Below are positions 9,394 to 16,540 of a stretch of 39,108 nt of DNA, piece after piece; within the stretch, counting starts at the first letter, position 1; each line of letters starts with the position of its first letter. The notes beneath the pieces are model-generated. The model did no database searches. It was not told the DNA's origin and saw only the letters and a program-made list of their open reading frames with translations. The translations under genes were made by a program, and so were the position numbers. Source of the stretch: Nitrosovibrio sp. Nv4 (GTDB lineage Bacteria; Pseudomonadota; Alphaproteobacteria; Acetobacterales; Acetobacteraceae). The stretch is taken from positions 1-39,108 of the forward strand of contig CALQHT020000020.1 of the NCBI GenBank assembly GCA_943330455.2, read 5' to 3'.

Positions 9394-10071
9394 TTAGCGC
9401 ACCAAACCCAGCCAACGCCCCAGCCGAACGAACTGCGACTTGATGACCGCCCACAGCAACGTGTGAGCCGCCAACGGGACAGGTTCGGCTGCCCGTGGCG
9501 GTGGAGCGGCCGGGCGCGGCGGTGGTGGAGCCGCCATCCGCATCGTCGGCTCGGTGGATGGGTCGAGCGGCGTTGCAGCCACGGGTTCGACTACCACCGG
9601 TTCCGCCGGGACTTCGTCCTTGGAGAACTCCTCGGCCGCCCGACGCGCGAAATCCGCCATGATCACGTTGGCCACCGCCGTCCCGCCCGCCCGTGCGAAA
9701 TCGGCCAGAACCCCGCCCAATTCCGCGTCGGACACGATCTTCACGATCGTCGTGGGCGAGGACGCCGCCGGATCGTCGCGCAGGGCAAACGACACCTTCA
9801 CCCCGATCCGAGCCGCGCGCATGTCCGCGGTGCCGCGGCCATGCACGCTGCCGGTCAGCGCATCGAAGTCGAACTCACAGGTCGCCCGCCCCTTGAAGTT
9901 GACCTTCTTGGGGCCGAACGTGACCCTCATCGCGCCGGGCCAGGAGCCATCTTCGGCCTGGGGTTCCAGCACCGCGCCTGGCATGCACCCGGACATGCGC
10001 GGCACGTCGGCAAAACGCCGGATCACATCCGACGCCTTGCCTGGAACCTTGAACTCGCCTTCGAAATGCAT
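9394..10071 (-). CDS. CoxG-like SRPBCC protein with C-terminal tail
   Basis: A 225-residue protein whose first about 150 residues match the CoxG/SRPBCC family (MHFEGEFKVPG, ADVPRMSGCMPGA, GKGRA-like FKGRATCEF, and the late GGTAVANVIMADFARR helix). A Pro/Ala-rich linker (about residues 160-200) leads to a tail, LLWAVIKSQFVRLGRWLG, that could act as a membrane-binding helix. CoxG proteins are known from CO-dehydrogenase clusters, where they help membrane attachment or quinone delivery, but no coxMSL gene is present here. It begins six bases after the stop of the ThDP-enzyme gene, which implies co-transcription and possibly a shared function. Confidence 0.82.
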   Translation of the reverse strand: MHFEGEFKVPGKASDVIRRFADVPRMSGCMPGAVLEPQAEDGSWPGAMRVTFGPKKVNFKGRATCEFDFDALTGSVHGRGTADMRAARIGVKVSFALRDDPAASSPTTIVKIVSDAELGGVLADFARAGGTAVANVIMADFARRAAEEFSKDEVPAEPVVVEPVAATPLDPSTEPTMRMAAPPPPRPAAPPPRAAEPVPLAAHTLLWAVIKSQFVRLGRWLGLVR

Positions 10072-10077
10072 GGGGCG

Positions 10078-11748
10078 TTACGCGACCGGACGCAGCAGCG
10101 GCGCCTTGCTCTCCGTGCCGAAGTACACCTTTGCATACGGCTCGGTCGGGGTGGACGGGGACACGCGGGCGTCGATCAGATACAGCCCGCCCTTGCGCAG
10201 GCCCTCGGCCACCGCGGCGCCGACTTCCGACGCGTCCTTCAGCAGCACGCCGTCGCCACCGAACGCCTTGGCCAGAGCCACGAAGTTGGGCGAATCCCAT
10301 TGCGCCAGCTTCTCATCGAAGCCCTTGGCGACCAGCTTGTGGACTTCGGCGCCGTAGCCGGCGTCGTTCCACACGATCAGGACCATGCTCAGGCCGTGGC
10401 GGACGACGGTTTCCAGCTCCTGGATGTTGAACATCAGGCTGCCATCTCCCTCGATCGCCACGTGCTGGCGGCCGGGGTTGCCGGCGCCGGTGCCGATCGC
10501 GACGCCGATGCCCTGACCGACCGCGCCGAAGCCGTAGGAGTATTGGATTTCGGCCCCTTCCGGCAGCGGCGTGTACATCGCGGGCCAGGTGAAGAAATGC
10601 CCGGCGCCCAGGGTCAACAGCACGTTCTTCGGCAGTGCGGCGCCCAGATGCCCGGCCAGCGCGCGCGGGTCGAGACCGTCGGTCGGCGGCGTAAACTGGT
10701 GCGGCGGTTCGTCCAGCACGGCCTTGGTTTCGGCCGTGCGCAGGCCTTCCTTGCGGACCTGGCGTGCTTCCATCGCCTCATTGATTGCCGCAACGGCACG
10801 ACGCGCGTCGCCTTGGACATACAGACCGGGAATGACGCCGATTTCCTCGGGCATCGGTTTGATGTCAATGCGCGCGACCTCGGCGGACGGGAACAGCAGC
10901 CCGCCTTCCGTCGTGTAGTAGCCAAGCTCCGCGCCCACACCCAGGACGAAATCGGCCTCGGCCAGAAGCTTCTCCGACGGGGCCGAGGCGAACGCACCGG
11001 CGATTCCGACGTCCCACGGGTGGCCGGCGAAGAAGCCCTTCCCCTGCAAGGAGGTTGCCAGTAGCGCGCCGACCCGGTCGGCCAGCTTGATGATCTCGTC
11101 CTTCGCGCCCGAGGCCTGGGCGCCGCGGCCGGCGATGATGACAGGGCGTTTGGCGGCGATCAGTTTCTCGATCACCGGAGCCAGCAGATCGGGGCTGGGG
11201 GTTTCCATGCGCGGCGGCAGGAAATCGGTGGAGGGGCGGTATTCGTAGTCCCAGTCGATCTCCATCTCCTGCAGGTCCATCGGCAGGTTCAGCACGACGG
11301 GGCCGCGATGCAGGCGGGCGGCATAGAACGCCTCGGCGATTTCTTCGGCCATGTTGTCGAGGCTGGTAACCGTGTGGAACCGCGCGCTGGAGGCTTCGAC
11401 CCAGCGGCGCTGGTCCATCGACTGGGTGCGATTCTTGGCGCCCTGCTGGATTTCACCGGCGATCAGCACCACCGGTGTCTTGCCGCGATAGGCCGCGATC
11501 AGGGAGGTGGCGCACTGGGTCAGGCCGGGGCCGCAGGTGACCATGCACACGCCGACCTTGCCGGTGGTGCGGGCATAGCCGTCAGCCATCGAGACCGACA
11601 TGGATTCGTGACGGGCGTTGTAGGGCTTGACCTTGGGATCGCGGCAGAGCGCGCCCCAGAGCCACATGTTGCCATCGCCCATCAGGCCAAAAAAGTCGGT
11701 CACGCCCTCGGCGAGGAGGGATTGGGCGATTGCTTCGTAGGCTTTCAT
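10078..11748 (-). CDS. Thiamine diphosphate-dependent enzyme, acetolactate synthase-like
   Basis: ThDP-dependent enzyme of 556 residues with the three domains of the acetolactate synthase/benzoylformate decarboxylase group. The activating glutamate is Glu48 in NARHESMSVSMADGYAR, the central domain begins near residue 190, and the ThDP/Mg motif GDGSLMFN...VWND lies around residues 431-460. The start at 11748 is preferred to a longer frame because AGGGGAAGAA lies just upstream. The substrate is unknown: 2-oxo acid decarboxylase, carboligase, or a sulfo/oxalyl-type relative are all possible. No regulatory subunit (ilvH) is next to it, which argues against biosynthetic acetolactate synthase. It is followed at once by the CoxG-like gene. 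Confidence 0.88.
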   Translation of the reverse strand: MKAYEAIAQSLLAEGVTDFFGLMGDGNMWLWGALCRDPKVKPYNARHESMSVSMADGYARTTGKVGVCMVTCGPGLTQCATSLIAAYRGKTPVVLIAGEIQQGAKNRTQSMDQRRWVEASSARFHTVTSLDNMAEEIAEAFYAARLHRGPVVLNLPMDLQEMEIDWDYEYRPSTDFLPPRMETPSPDLLAPVIEKLIAAKRPVIIAGRGAQASGAKDEIIKLADRVGALLATSLQGKGFFAGHPWDVGIAGAFASAPSEKLLAEADFVLGVGAELGYYTTEGGLLFPSAEVARIDIKPMPEEIGVIPGLYVQGDARRAVAAINEAMEARQVRKEGLRTAETKAVLDEPPHQFTPPTDGLDPRALAGHLGAALPKNVLLTLGAGHFFTWPAMYTPLPEGAEIQYSYGFGAVGQGIGVAIGTGAGNPGRQHVAIEGDGSLMFNIQELETVVRHGLSMVLIVWNDAGYGAEVHKLVAKGFDEKLAQWDSPNFVALAKAFGGDGVLLKDASEVGAAVAEGLRKGGLYLIDARVSPSTPTEPYAKVYFGTESKAPLLRPVA

Positions 11749-11817
11749 CGTGGTTCTTCCCCTGGGTTTGTCGTCTCTGTGCAGCGTTGTCCCGCCGAGC
11801 GGGTGTTGTGGCAAGGG

Positions 11818-12045
11818 CGGGGCTTTGCCCCGTGACCCCACCAGGGGGCTTTGCCCCCTGGACCCCCACCAAGGCCGACGGGCCTTGGAACCGGAACATT
11901 GGAGTTTGAAGAGGGGGCCGACCGAGTCGGTGAAACGTCCGTGTCGGCCCCCTCTTCAAACTCCAATAAATCGCATTCCAAAGGCCGTCGCCTTTGGCGG
12001 GGTCCAGGGGCAGAGCCCCTGGCGGGGTCTCGGGGCGGAGCCCCG
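11818..12045. repeat. Family III multi-hairpin cassette, copy B
   Basis: Seven stems in mirror order: CGGGGC/GCCCCG (11818-11832), CCAGGGGG/CCCCCTGG (11841-11861), CCAAGGCC/GGCCTTGG (11869-11888), a large stem with perfect 25-bp arms (11898-11922 with 11943-11967), CCAAAGG/CCTTTGG (11978-11997), CCAGGGG/CCCCTGG (12004-12022) and CGGGGC/GCCCCG (12031-12045). The last stem ends two bases before the stop codon of the 2OG oxygenase gene. The total length matches copy A at 5435-5661 almost exactly. The arms of the large stem differ from copy A but remain fully complementary to each other. Confidence 0.92.
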
Positions 12046-12047
12046 CC

Positions 12048-13094
12048 CTACTCCGCCGCAATCAGCTTCGCAGCCTCCGACTGGTGTCCTTTCTGATGAA
12101 AGTAGTTCTTCCGGTAGAATTCCAGCACCAGATCCCGATACACCGCCGGCGGATACCGGGGCGGATTGTCGGCCGACACGCAGCTTGGCAGGCACGCGAT
12201 CGTGCTGGCCGGATCGGGGCTGTGGAAATACGCGATCGAATACCGATCCGTGCCGGATTCGTTGATCACCCCGTGCGGCGTCGACAGGAAGCGGTCGTTC
12301 GACCAGCGCCGCATGATGTTGCCCAGGTTGATCAGGAATGTGCCCGGGATCAGCGGTGGCGCGAACCATTCGCCGGATTGCAGCCGCACCGCCAGACCCG
12401 GCACCTCGGTGCGAGCCAGCGCCGTCATGAAGCTGTTGTCCGTGTGTGGCGCGGCGCCGAAGGTGTTCTCGCTCATGTCCTCCTGCGGCGGATAATGCAG
12501 GAAGCGCAGATTGGCATGACCCTCATTGGCGAAGAACTGCGCGAAATGGTCCGCCGGCATGCCCAGCGCCACCGCGAATGGTGGCAGCATCCGGTCGCAC
12601 ATGGCGCCCAACGCCCCGAAATACGCCATCATGTCGTCCCGGAGGCCGGGCATATCGTCCGGCCACTGGTTGCGGCCACGCAGGGGCAAGCCCGTCAGCA
12701 CATCCGGATGGTCCGCCCCGCGGTCGTGGCTGACGAAGAAGCTCTCGTTCTGGTTTGGCTTGGTCGCCTGGTGCACGGTCGAGGCGCCCTGCACCGACGC
12801 GTTCATCGCCATGTAGCCGATATTGTTCTCGTTCAGCCGCAGGGCGAGTTTCTGCTCCAGCGGCATGGCGTGGAAGCGGCGTGACGCGGCAAAAGCGCGA
12901 TCAATCACGGCCTCCGGCACGCCGTGGTTCAGCGCGTAAAGAAAGCCAACATTCTCACAGGCGTGGCGCACCTGTTCGACCAGCGCCTCCAACGCGCCTG
13001 GCTCCCCAGCGAAATAGGGGCCGTAGTCGATGACCGGGATCAGCGCGGAGATTTCCGCGACATTCTTCACCGCACGTTGCTTGAACAGGTGCAT
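12048..13094 (-). CDS. 2OG-Fe(II) oxygenase, isopenicillin N synthase-like
   Basis: A 348-residue member of the isopenicillin N synthase-like dioxygenases, which use Fe(II) and usually 2-oxoglutarate. The DIOX_N part is at residues about 18-130 (LIPVIDYGPYF, NVGFLYALNHGV). The iron triad is visible as His-x-Asp in APHTDNSF (about residues 217-219) and a distal His in STPHGVIN (about 273), with the 2OG-binding Arg in DRYSIAYF (about 283). The start at 13094 is set by GGGAGAGG just upstream; a longer frame to 13154 lacks this. Soluble, no signal peptide. The substrate cannot be assigned. The gene stands alone, with cassette B at its 3' end. Confidence 0.9.
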   Translation of the reverse strand: MHLFKQRAVKNVAEISALIPVIDYGPYFAGEPGALEALVEQVRHACENVGFLYALNHGVPEAVIDRAFAASRRFHAMPLEQKLALRLNENNIGYMAMNASVQGASTVHQATKPNQNESFFVSHDRGADHPDVLTGLPLRGRNQWPDDMPGLRDDMMAYFGALGAMCDRMLPPFAVALGMPADHFAQFFANEGHANLRFLHYPPQEDMSENTFGAAPHTDNSFMTALARTEVPGLAVRLQSGEWFAPPLIPGTFLINLGNIMRRWSNDRFLSTPHGVINESGTDRYSIAYFHSPDPASTIACLPSCVSADNPPRYPPAVYRDLVLEFYRKNYFHQKGHQSEAAKLIAAE

Positions 13095-13203
13095 CCGCCC
13101 TCTCCCGTCGCAAACCGACGCGACAGTATAGTGCAGGGAGGGCGTGGGGACCAAATCCCGTCAGATCAGGTCCCAGTCCGCGACGCGCCAGAGGGCGTTA
13201 GAC

Positions 13204-14049
13204 TCAGTGCGACAACAGCACCGGCACGGTCATTTGTTCCATCAGGGTCCGCGTGACCCCACCGAACACCATCTCGCGCGCCCGGGAATGGCCGTATCCG
13301 CCGGCCACGATCAGGTCCGCACCGATATCGGACGCATAGGACAGCAGCGCGTCACCATCGGAGATGTCGTTGGCGATCGTATGAGACGCCTCGGCTCGCA
13401 CACCATGGCGCGCCAGATGCAAGGCGATATCCGCGGCCGGGACGTCGCCGTGGCCTTGGACGCCTCGCCTGGGGTTGATGGCCAGAATCGTTACCTTCGA
13501 CGCTTTTTCCAGCAGAGGCAGCGCATCATGCACCGCCCGCGTCGCCTCCTTGCTGGCATTCCAGGCCACCAGCACATGGTCGCCGATCTGCTCGAACGAG
13601 CCGGCATACGGCACCACCAACACCGGCCGCCCCGCCGACATCAGCGGTCCCACCACAATCTCCTCCGCTCGGCTGCCACTATCGGGCCCGGGCTGGCCGA
13701 CCACGGTGAGATCGGCGTAGCGCGCATGCAGGGAGAGCAGGACGGGCGTCTCGCCCTCCGCCACGCGCCATTCGCCTTCCAGGCCCTCCCGCCGCACGGC
13801 TTCGCGGAATTTCGCTTCCACGCGTTTCGCACCGTCCATCAGGTCGGCACGCGTCTGAGCGACCAGATCGGGGCCGCCGCTGGCATAGGGCATGGCCCCG
13901 CCGTAGAAAAACGCCGATTCCGGAATGTCCAAGACAAACAGCGCGGTCAGATGCGCATCGTGCCGTCGCGCAAGCGCGATCGCCGCGGCAAGCTTCGCAT
14001 CGCACCGATTTCCGGTATCGAGCTGAACGACAATGTCCTTCAGGGCCAT
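13204..14049 (-). CDS. Universal stress protein with tandem UspA domains
   Basis: A 281-residue protein with two UspA domains. The first spans about residues 1-140 (MALKDIVVQLDTG..., ending GRPVLVVPYAG) and the second about residues 150-281 (DHVLVAWNASKEATRAVHDALPLL...). The second domain has the ATP-binding signature region GADLIVAGGYGHSRAREMVFGGVTRTLM. GGAGG lies before the ATG at 14049. Family members respond to starvation, redox or respiratory stress. No regulatory site is evident. It lies 95 bases downstream of the YggS-type gene, transcribed in the same direction. Confidence 0.92.
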   Translation of the reverse strand: MALKDIVVQLDTGNRCDAKLAAAIALARRHDAHLTALFVLDIPESAFFYGGAMPYASGGPDLVAQTRADLMDGAKRVEAKFREAVRREGLEGEWRVAEGETPVLLSLHARYADLTVVGQPGPDSGSRAEEIVVGPLMSAGRPVLVVPYAGSFEQIGDHVLVAWNASKEATRAVHDALPLLEKASKVTILAINPRRGVQGHGDVPAADIALHLARHGVRAEASHTIANDISDGDALLSYASDIGADLIVAGGYGHSRAREMVFGGVTRTLMEQMTVPVLLSH

Positions 14050-14144
14050 GATTCCGGCCTCCTCTATCGTGATGGACAAGGAGTGTCGTGCCGGTCGCGG
14101 CCATCCGCATTGATCTGCGTCATCCGAGCGGAGGTCGTGGGGAT

Positions 14145-14822
14145 CTATCGAGACCCGAAAATCGCGCTCCCCACCCGGACCAGGGTGGCACCGCAGGCAA
14201 TTGCGATCTCGTAATCCGCCGACATGCCCATGGACACGGTGGAAAGCCCATGGCGCGCGGCACATTCCGCCAGCCAGGCGAAATGCGGCCGAGGGTCCTC
14301 GTCATGCGGCGGAATGCACATCAGGCCCGTCAGCGCGGCGCCGAAACGGCCCTTGCAGTCATCGATGAAACCGTCGGCATCCGTCCGGGCGATGCCGGAC
14401 TTCTGTTCCTCGGACCCGGTGTTCACCTCGATCAACAGGTTGGGGGTGCGGCCTTCCTTCTGCATCGCCGCCGCGATCGCATCGGCGAGCTTGGGACGGT
14501 CCAGAGTCTCGATCACATCGGCGAGGCGCACCGCGTCGCGGGCCTTGTTGGTCTGCAATCCGCCGATGATATGCAGGCTGAAGCGGTGATCGGCGCGAAG
14601 CTGGGGGAATTTGCCGGCCGCTTCCTGGACCCGGTTTTCCCCGAACACGGTCTGCCCGGCGGCCATGGCGGCGAGAACCGCCTCCACCGGCCTGGTCTTC
14701 GACACGGCGACCAGGGTCACGTCCTCTGGCCGGCGTCCCGCGCCGATGGCGGCGTTGGCGATCCGCTCCCGCACGCGGGCGAGGTTGTCGGCGATCGTCG
14801 TATCCGTCGTAACCGCATCCAT
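14145..14822 (-). CDS. YggS/YBL036C family PLP homeostasis protein
   Basis: PLP-binding protein of 225 residues, fold type III alanine-racemase barrel without racemase partner domain. The cofactor Lys is in LVAVSKTRP near residue 40. Further family motifs are FGENRVQEA, SLHIIGGLQTNKAR and GLSTVSMGMSADYEIAIACGATLVRVG, the last binding the PLP phosphate. The start at 14822 has GGAGG seven bases upstream; an ATG nine codons earlier lacks one. Known relatives keep PLP levels and amino-acid pools balanced. The family I palindromic element begins 50 bases upstream of the start. Confidence 0.94.
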   Translation of the reverse strand: MDAVTTDTTIADNLARVRERIANAAIGAGRRPEDVTLVAVSKTRPVEAVLAAMAAGQTVFGENRVQEAAGKFPQLRADHRFSLHIIGGLQTNKARDAVRLADVIETLDRPKLADAIAAAMQKEGRTPNLLIEVNTGSEEQKSGIARTDADGFIDDCKGRFGAALTGLMCIPPHDEDPRPHFAWLAECAARHGLSTVSMGMSADYEIAIACGATLVRVGSAIFGSR

Positions 14823-14869
14823 GGTCGCCTCCATTTGTCCGGTCGGCACTTCGTTTCGTCGTGCAGCTT

Positions 14870-15053
14870 ATACCAACCGTCCGAACCTTGGACCGATACA
14901 CCGCCCCCCTTACCGTCATTGCCGGGCTCGACCCGGCAACCCGCGCTTCGGCGGCGGGGGGCGGGTTGCCGGGTCGAGCCCGGCAATGACGAAGAGGGCA
15001 ATGACGGTAAGGCGGGCGGTGTATCGGTCAATGATTAGGTGCCGTTGGTATCA
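14870..15053. repeat. Family I palindromic element, copy 1 (fullest)
   Basis: An inverted repeat of about 180 bp. From outside in, the left arm reads TATACCAAC, then GACCGATACACCGCC, then TTACCGTCATTGCCGGGC. The right arm returns GCCCGGCAATGACG, then GGCAATGACGGTAAGG, then GGCGGTGTATCGGTC and GTTGGTATC. The inner segment also holds a nested CCGGGCTCGACCCGG palindrome and GCGGGTTGCC. It lies between the yggS-type gene start and the CoA-transferase 3' end. Confidence 0.9.
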
Positions 15054-15084
15054 CACGCTGGCACGTTCCGCACGCCGGCACGCT

Positions 15085-16242
15085 CTATCCGATCACCTTC
15101 GCTGCCCGCAATTCGTCCAGGGCCGCCGTATCATAGCCCAGAAGGCGGCCCAGGACCTCATTGGTGTGCTGCCCCGGCGTGGGAACGGGGCCGAGTTGGC
15201 CGGGGGTGGCGGACATTTTAACGGTGACGCCGGGGGCGTAGATTTCACCGGCGACGGGGTCGTCTATTTTCACCAGCATTTCCCGCGCCCACAGATGAGG
15301 GTCCTCGGCCACCTGCGGAATGGTCTTCACCGGGGCGACAGGCACGCCGATATCCAGCAGCTTGGTGCAGATCTCATCCACCGTGCGATCGGCGCACCAG
15401 GCATCCAGCTTGCGGCGCCTTTCGTCCGGACCACCGGCGGCGCCGACGCCGGAGGTGATCGGGCCGGCGTCGGTCGCATCGCCGGACACCAGGCCCATCA
15501 GGCGGCCGGCCATGTCTCGGCCGACGGCGGCGATCACGACCCAACCGTCCTTGGCGCGATAGGGGGGACGGCCGCCCTCGCCGCCCATTTCGCCGGTGGA
15601 GAGGTAATAGGAGGTCGGGATTTCCACCATCGTCAGCGCCGAATCGAGCAAGCAGACATCGACGACTTGGCCCTCGCCGGTGCGGTCGCGGTGACGCAGG
15701 GCCGCCAGGGCGCCGATCGTCGCGTGCAGTGCGGTGTAGCGATCCACGACCGAGGACGCGGTGCCCAGCGGTTGCCCCACCGGTTGGCCGGTCAGCGACA
15801 TCAGGCCGCTCATGGCCTGGCCGAGCGGGTCGAAGGCGGGGCGGTCGCGATAGGGACCTTGCTGGCCGAAACCGGAGACGGAGACCAGGATAATGCCGGG
15901 ATTGATGGCCTTGAGCTGCTCATAACCGAAGCCCATCGTGTCCATGGTGCCGGGGCGGAAATTCTCCAGCACGATGTCGGCGGTCTTGACCAGGTCGGCG
16001 AAGATCGCCTTGCCTCGGTCATTGCGCATGTCCAGGCAGATGCTTTTCTTGCCGCGGTTGTAGACGGTGAAATAGATGCTCTGGCCGCGCACCATGGGTG
16101 GGTTGTTGCGCGTTTCCTCGCCGCCGAGGCGCTCGATCTTGATCACTTCGGCGCCGAGATCCGACATGATCATGCCGCCACGCGGGCCGGCCTGATATCT
16201 TGCCAGTTCCAGCACACGCACGCCGTCCAGACTCAGGCTCAT
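15085..16242 (-). CDS. CaiB/BaiF family (family III) CoA-transferase
   Basis: A 385-residue family III CoA-transferase. It moves CoA between an acyl-CoA donor and a carboxylic acid through an aspartyl-CoA thioester; the likely catalytic Asp is in TASSVVDRYTALHA (about residue 165). Other family marks are VLELARYQAGPRGGMIMSDLGAEVIKIE at the N-terminus (read in parts: DLGAEVIKIE), NRGKKSICLDM, ENFRPGTM and SVSGFGQQGPY. GGGGGAAA precedes the start. The acid substrate is not predictable, and no linked acyl-CoA dehydrogenase or hydratase gene is adjacent. The nearest related enzymes in the window are an HSD10-like SDR and PrpE, 15 kb away. Confidence 0.93.
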   Translation of the reverse strand: MSLSLDGVRVLELARYQAGPRGGMIMSDLGAEVIKIERLGGEETRNNPPMVRGQSIYFTVYNRGKKSICLDMRNDRGKAIFADLVKTADIVLENFRPGTMDTMGFGYEQLKAINPGIILVSVSGFGQQGPYRDRPAFDPLGQAMSGLMSLTGQPVGQPLGTASSVVDRYTALHATIGALAALRHRDRTGEGQVVDVCLLDSALTMVEIPTSYYLSTGEMGGEGGRPPYRAKDGWVVIAAVGRDMAGRLMGLVSGDATDAGPITSGVGAAGGPDERRRKLDAWCADRTVDEICTKLLDIGVPVAPVKTIPQVAEDPHLWAREMLVKIDDPVAGEIYAPGVTVKMSATPGQLGPVPTPGQHTNEVLGRLLGYDTAALDELRAAKVIG

Positions 16243-16384
16243 GGCGATTTCCCCCGGTTATGTCGGTGGCACGGAACCAAGCGGGGGGCTGGCTGTCAAA
16301 TGGGGGGATGGGCGGGCGGTTGGGATGCCGGTTACCGGGTCCGCCCCCTGGGCTGCAGACCCACGGCGTTCACAAATCTGCACA

Positions 16385-16507
16385 ATGGAGAAAATTCTCC
16401 CCCTCCCCTTGCGGGAGGGGGTTGGGGGGAGGGGTATATCCGCGCGGATGTTGCTTAAAACCCCTCCCCCCGGCCCCCTCCCGCAGGGGGAGGGGGAGAA
16501 TTTTCCT
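16385..16507. repeat. Family II GC-rich inverted repeat, copy 2
   Basis: Near-perfect 45-base arms (16390-16434 and 16461-16505) built of C/G blocks, edged by GAAAATTCTCC and GGAGAATTTTC, with a 26-base centre. The left edge, ATGGAGAAAATTCTCCCCC, matches copy 1 at 9258. It sits between the start of the CoA-transferase gene and the 3' end of metH, so it could act as a transcript end for metH. Confidence 0.92.
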
Positions 16508-16540
16508 CGGTTCCGTGGATGTGCAAACGCGGTATAGCCG

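Noticed and set aside
9394-10071. Part of a CO dehydrogenase operon
   Set aside because: Only the CoxG-like gene is present; no molybdopterin, FAD or Fe-S subunit gene occurs in the window.
9463-11064. 533-residue plus-strand open frame
   Set aside because: Opposite the CoxG-like and ThDP-enzyme genes, which have clear family motifs; the composition is typical of a GC shadow frame.
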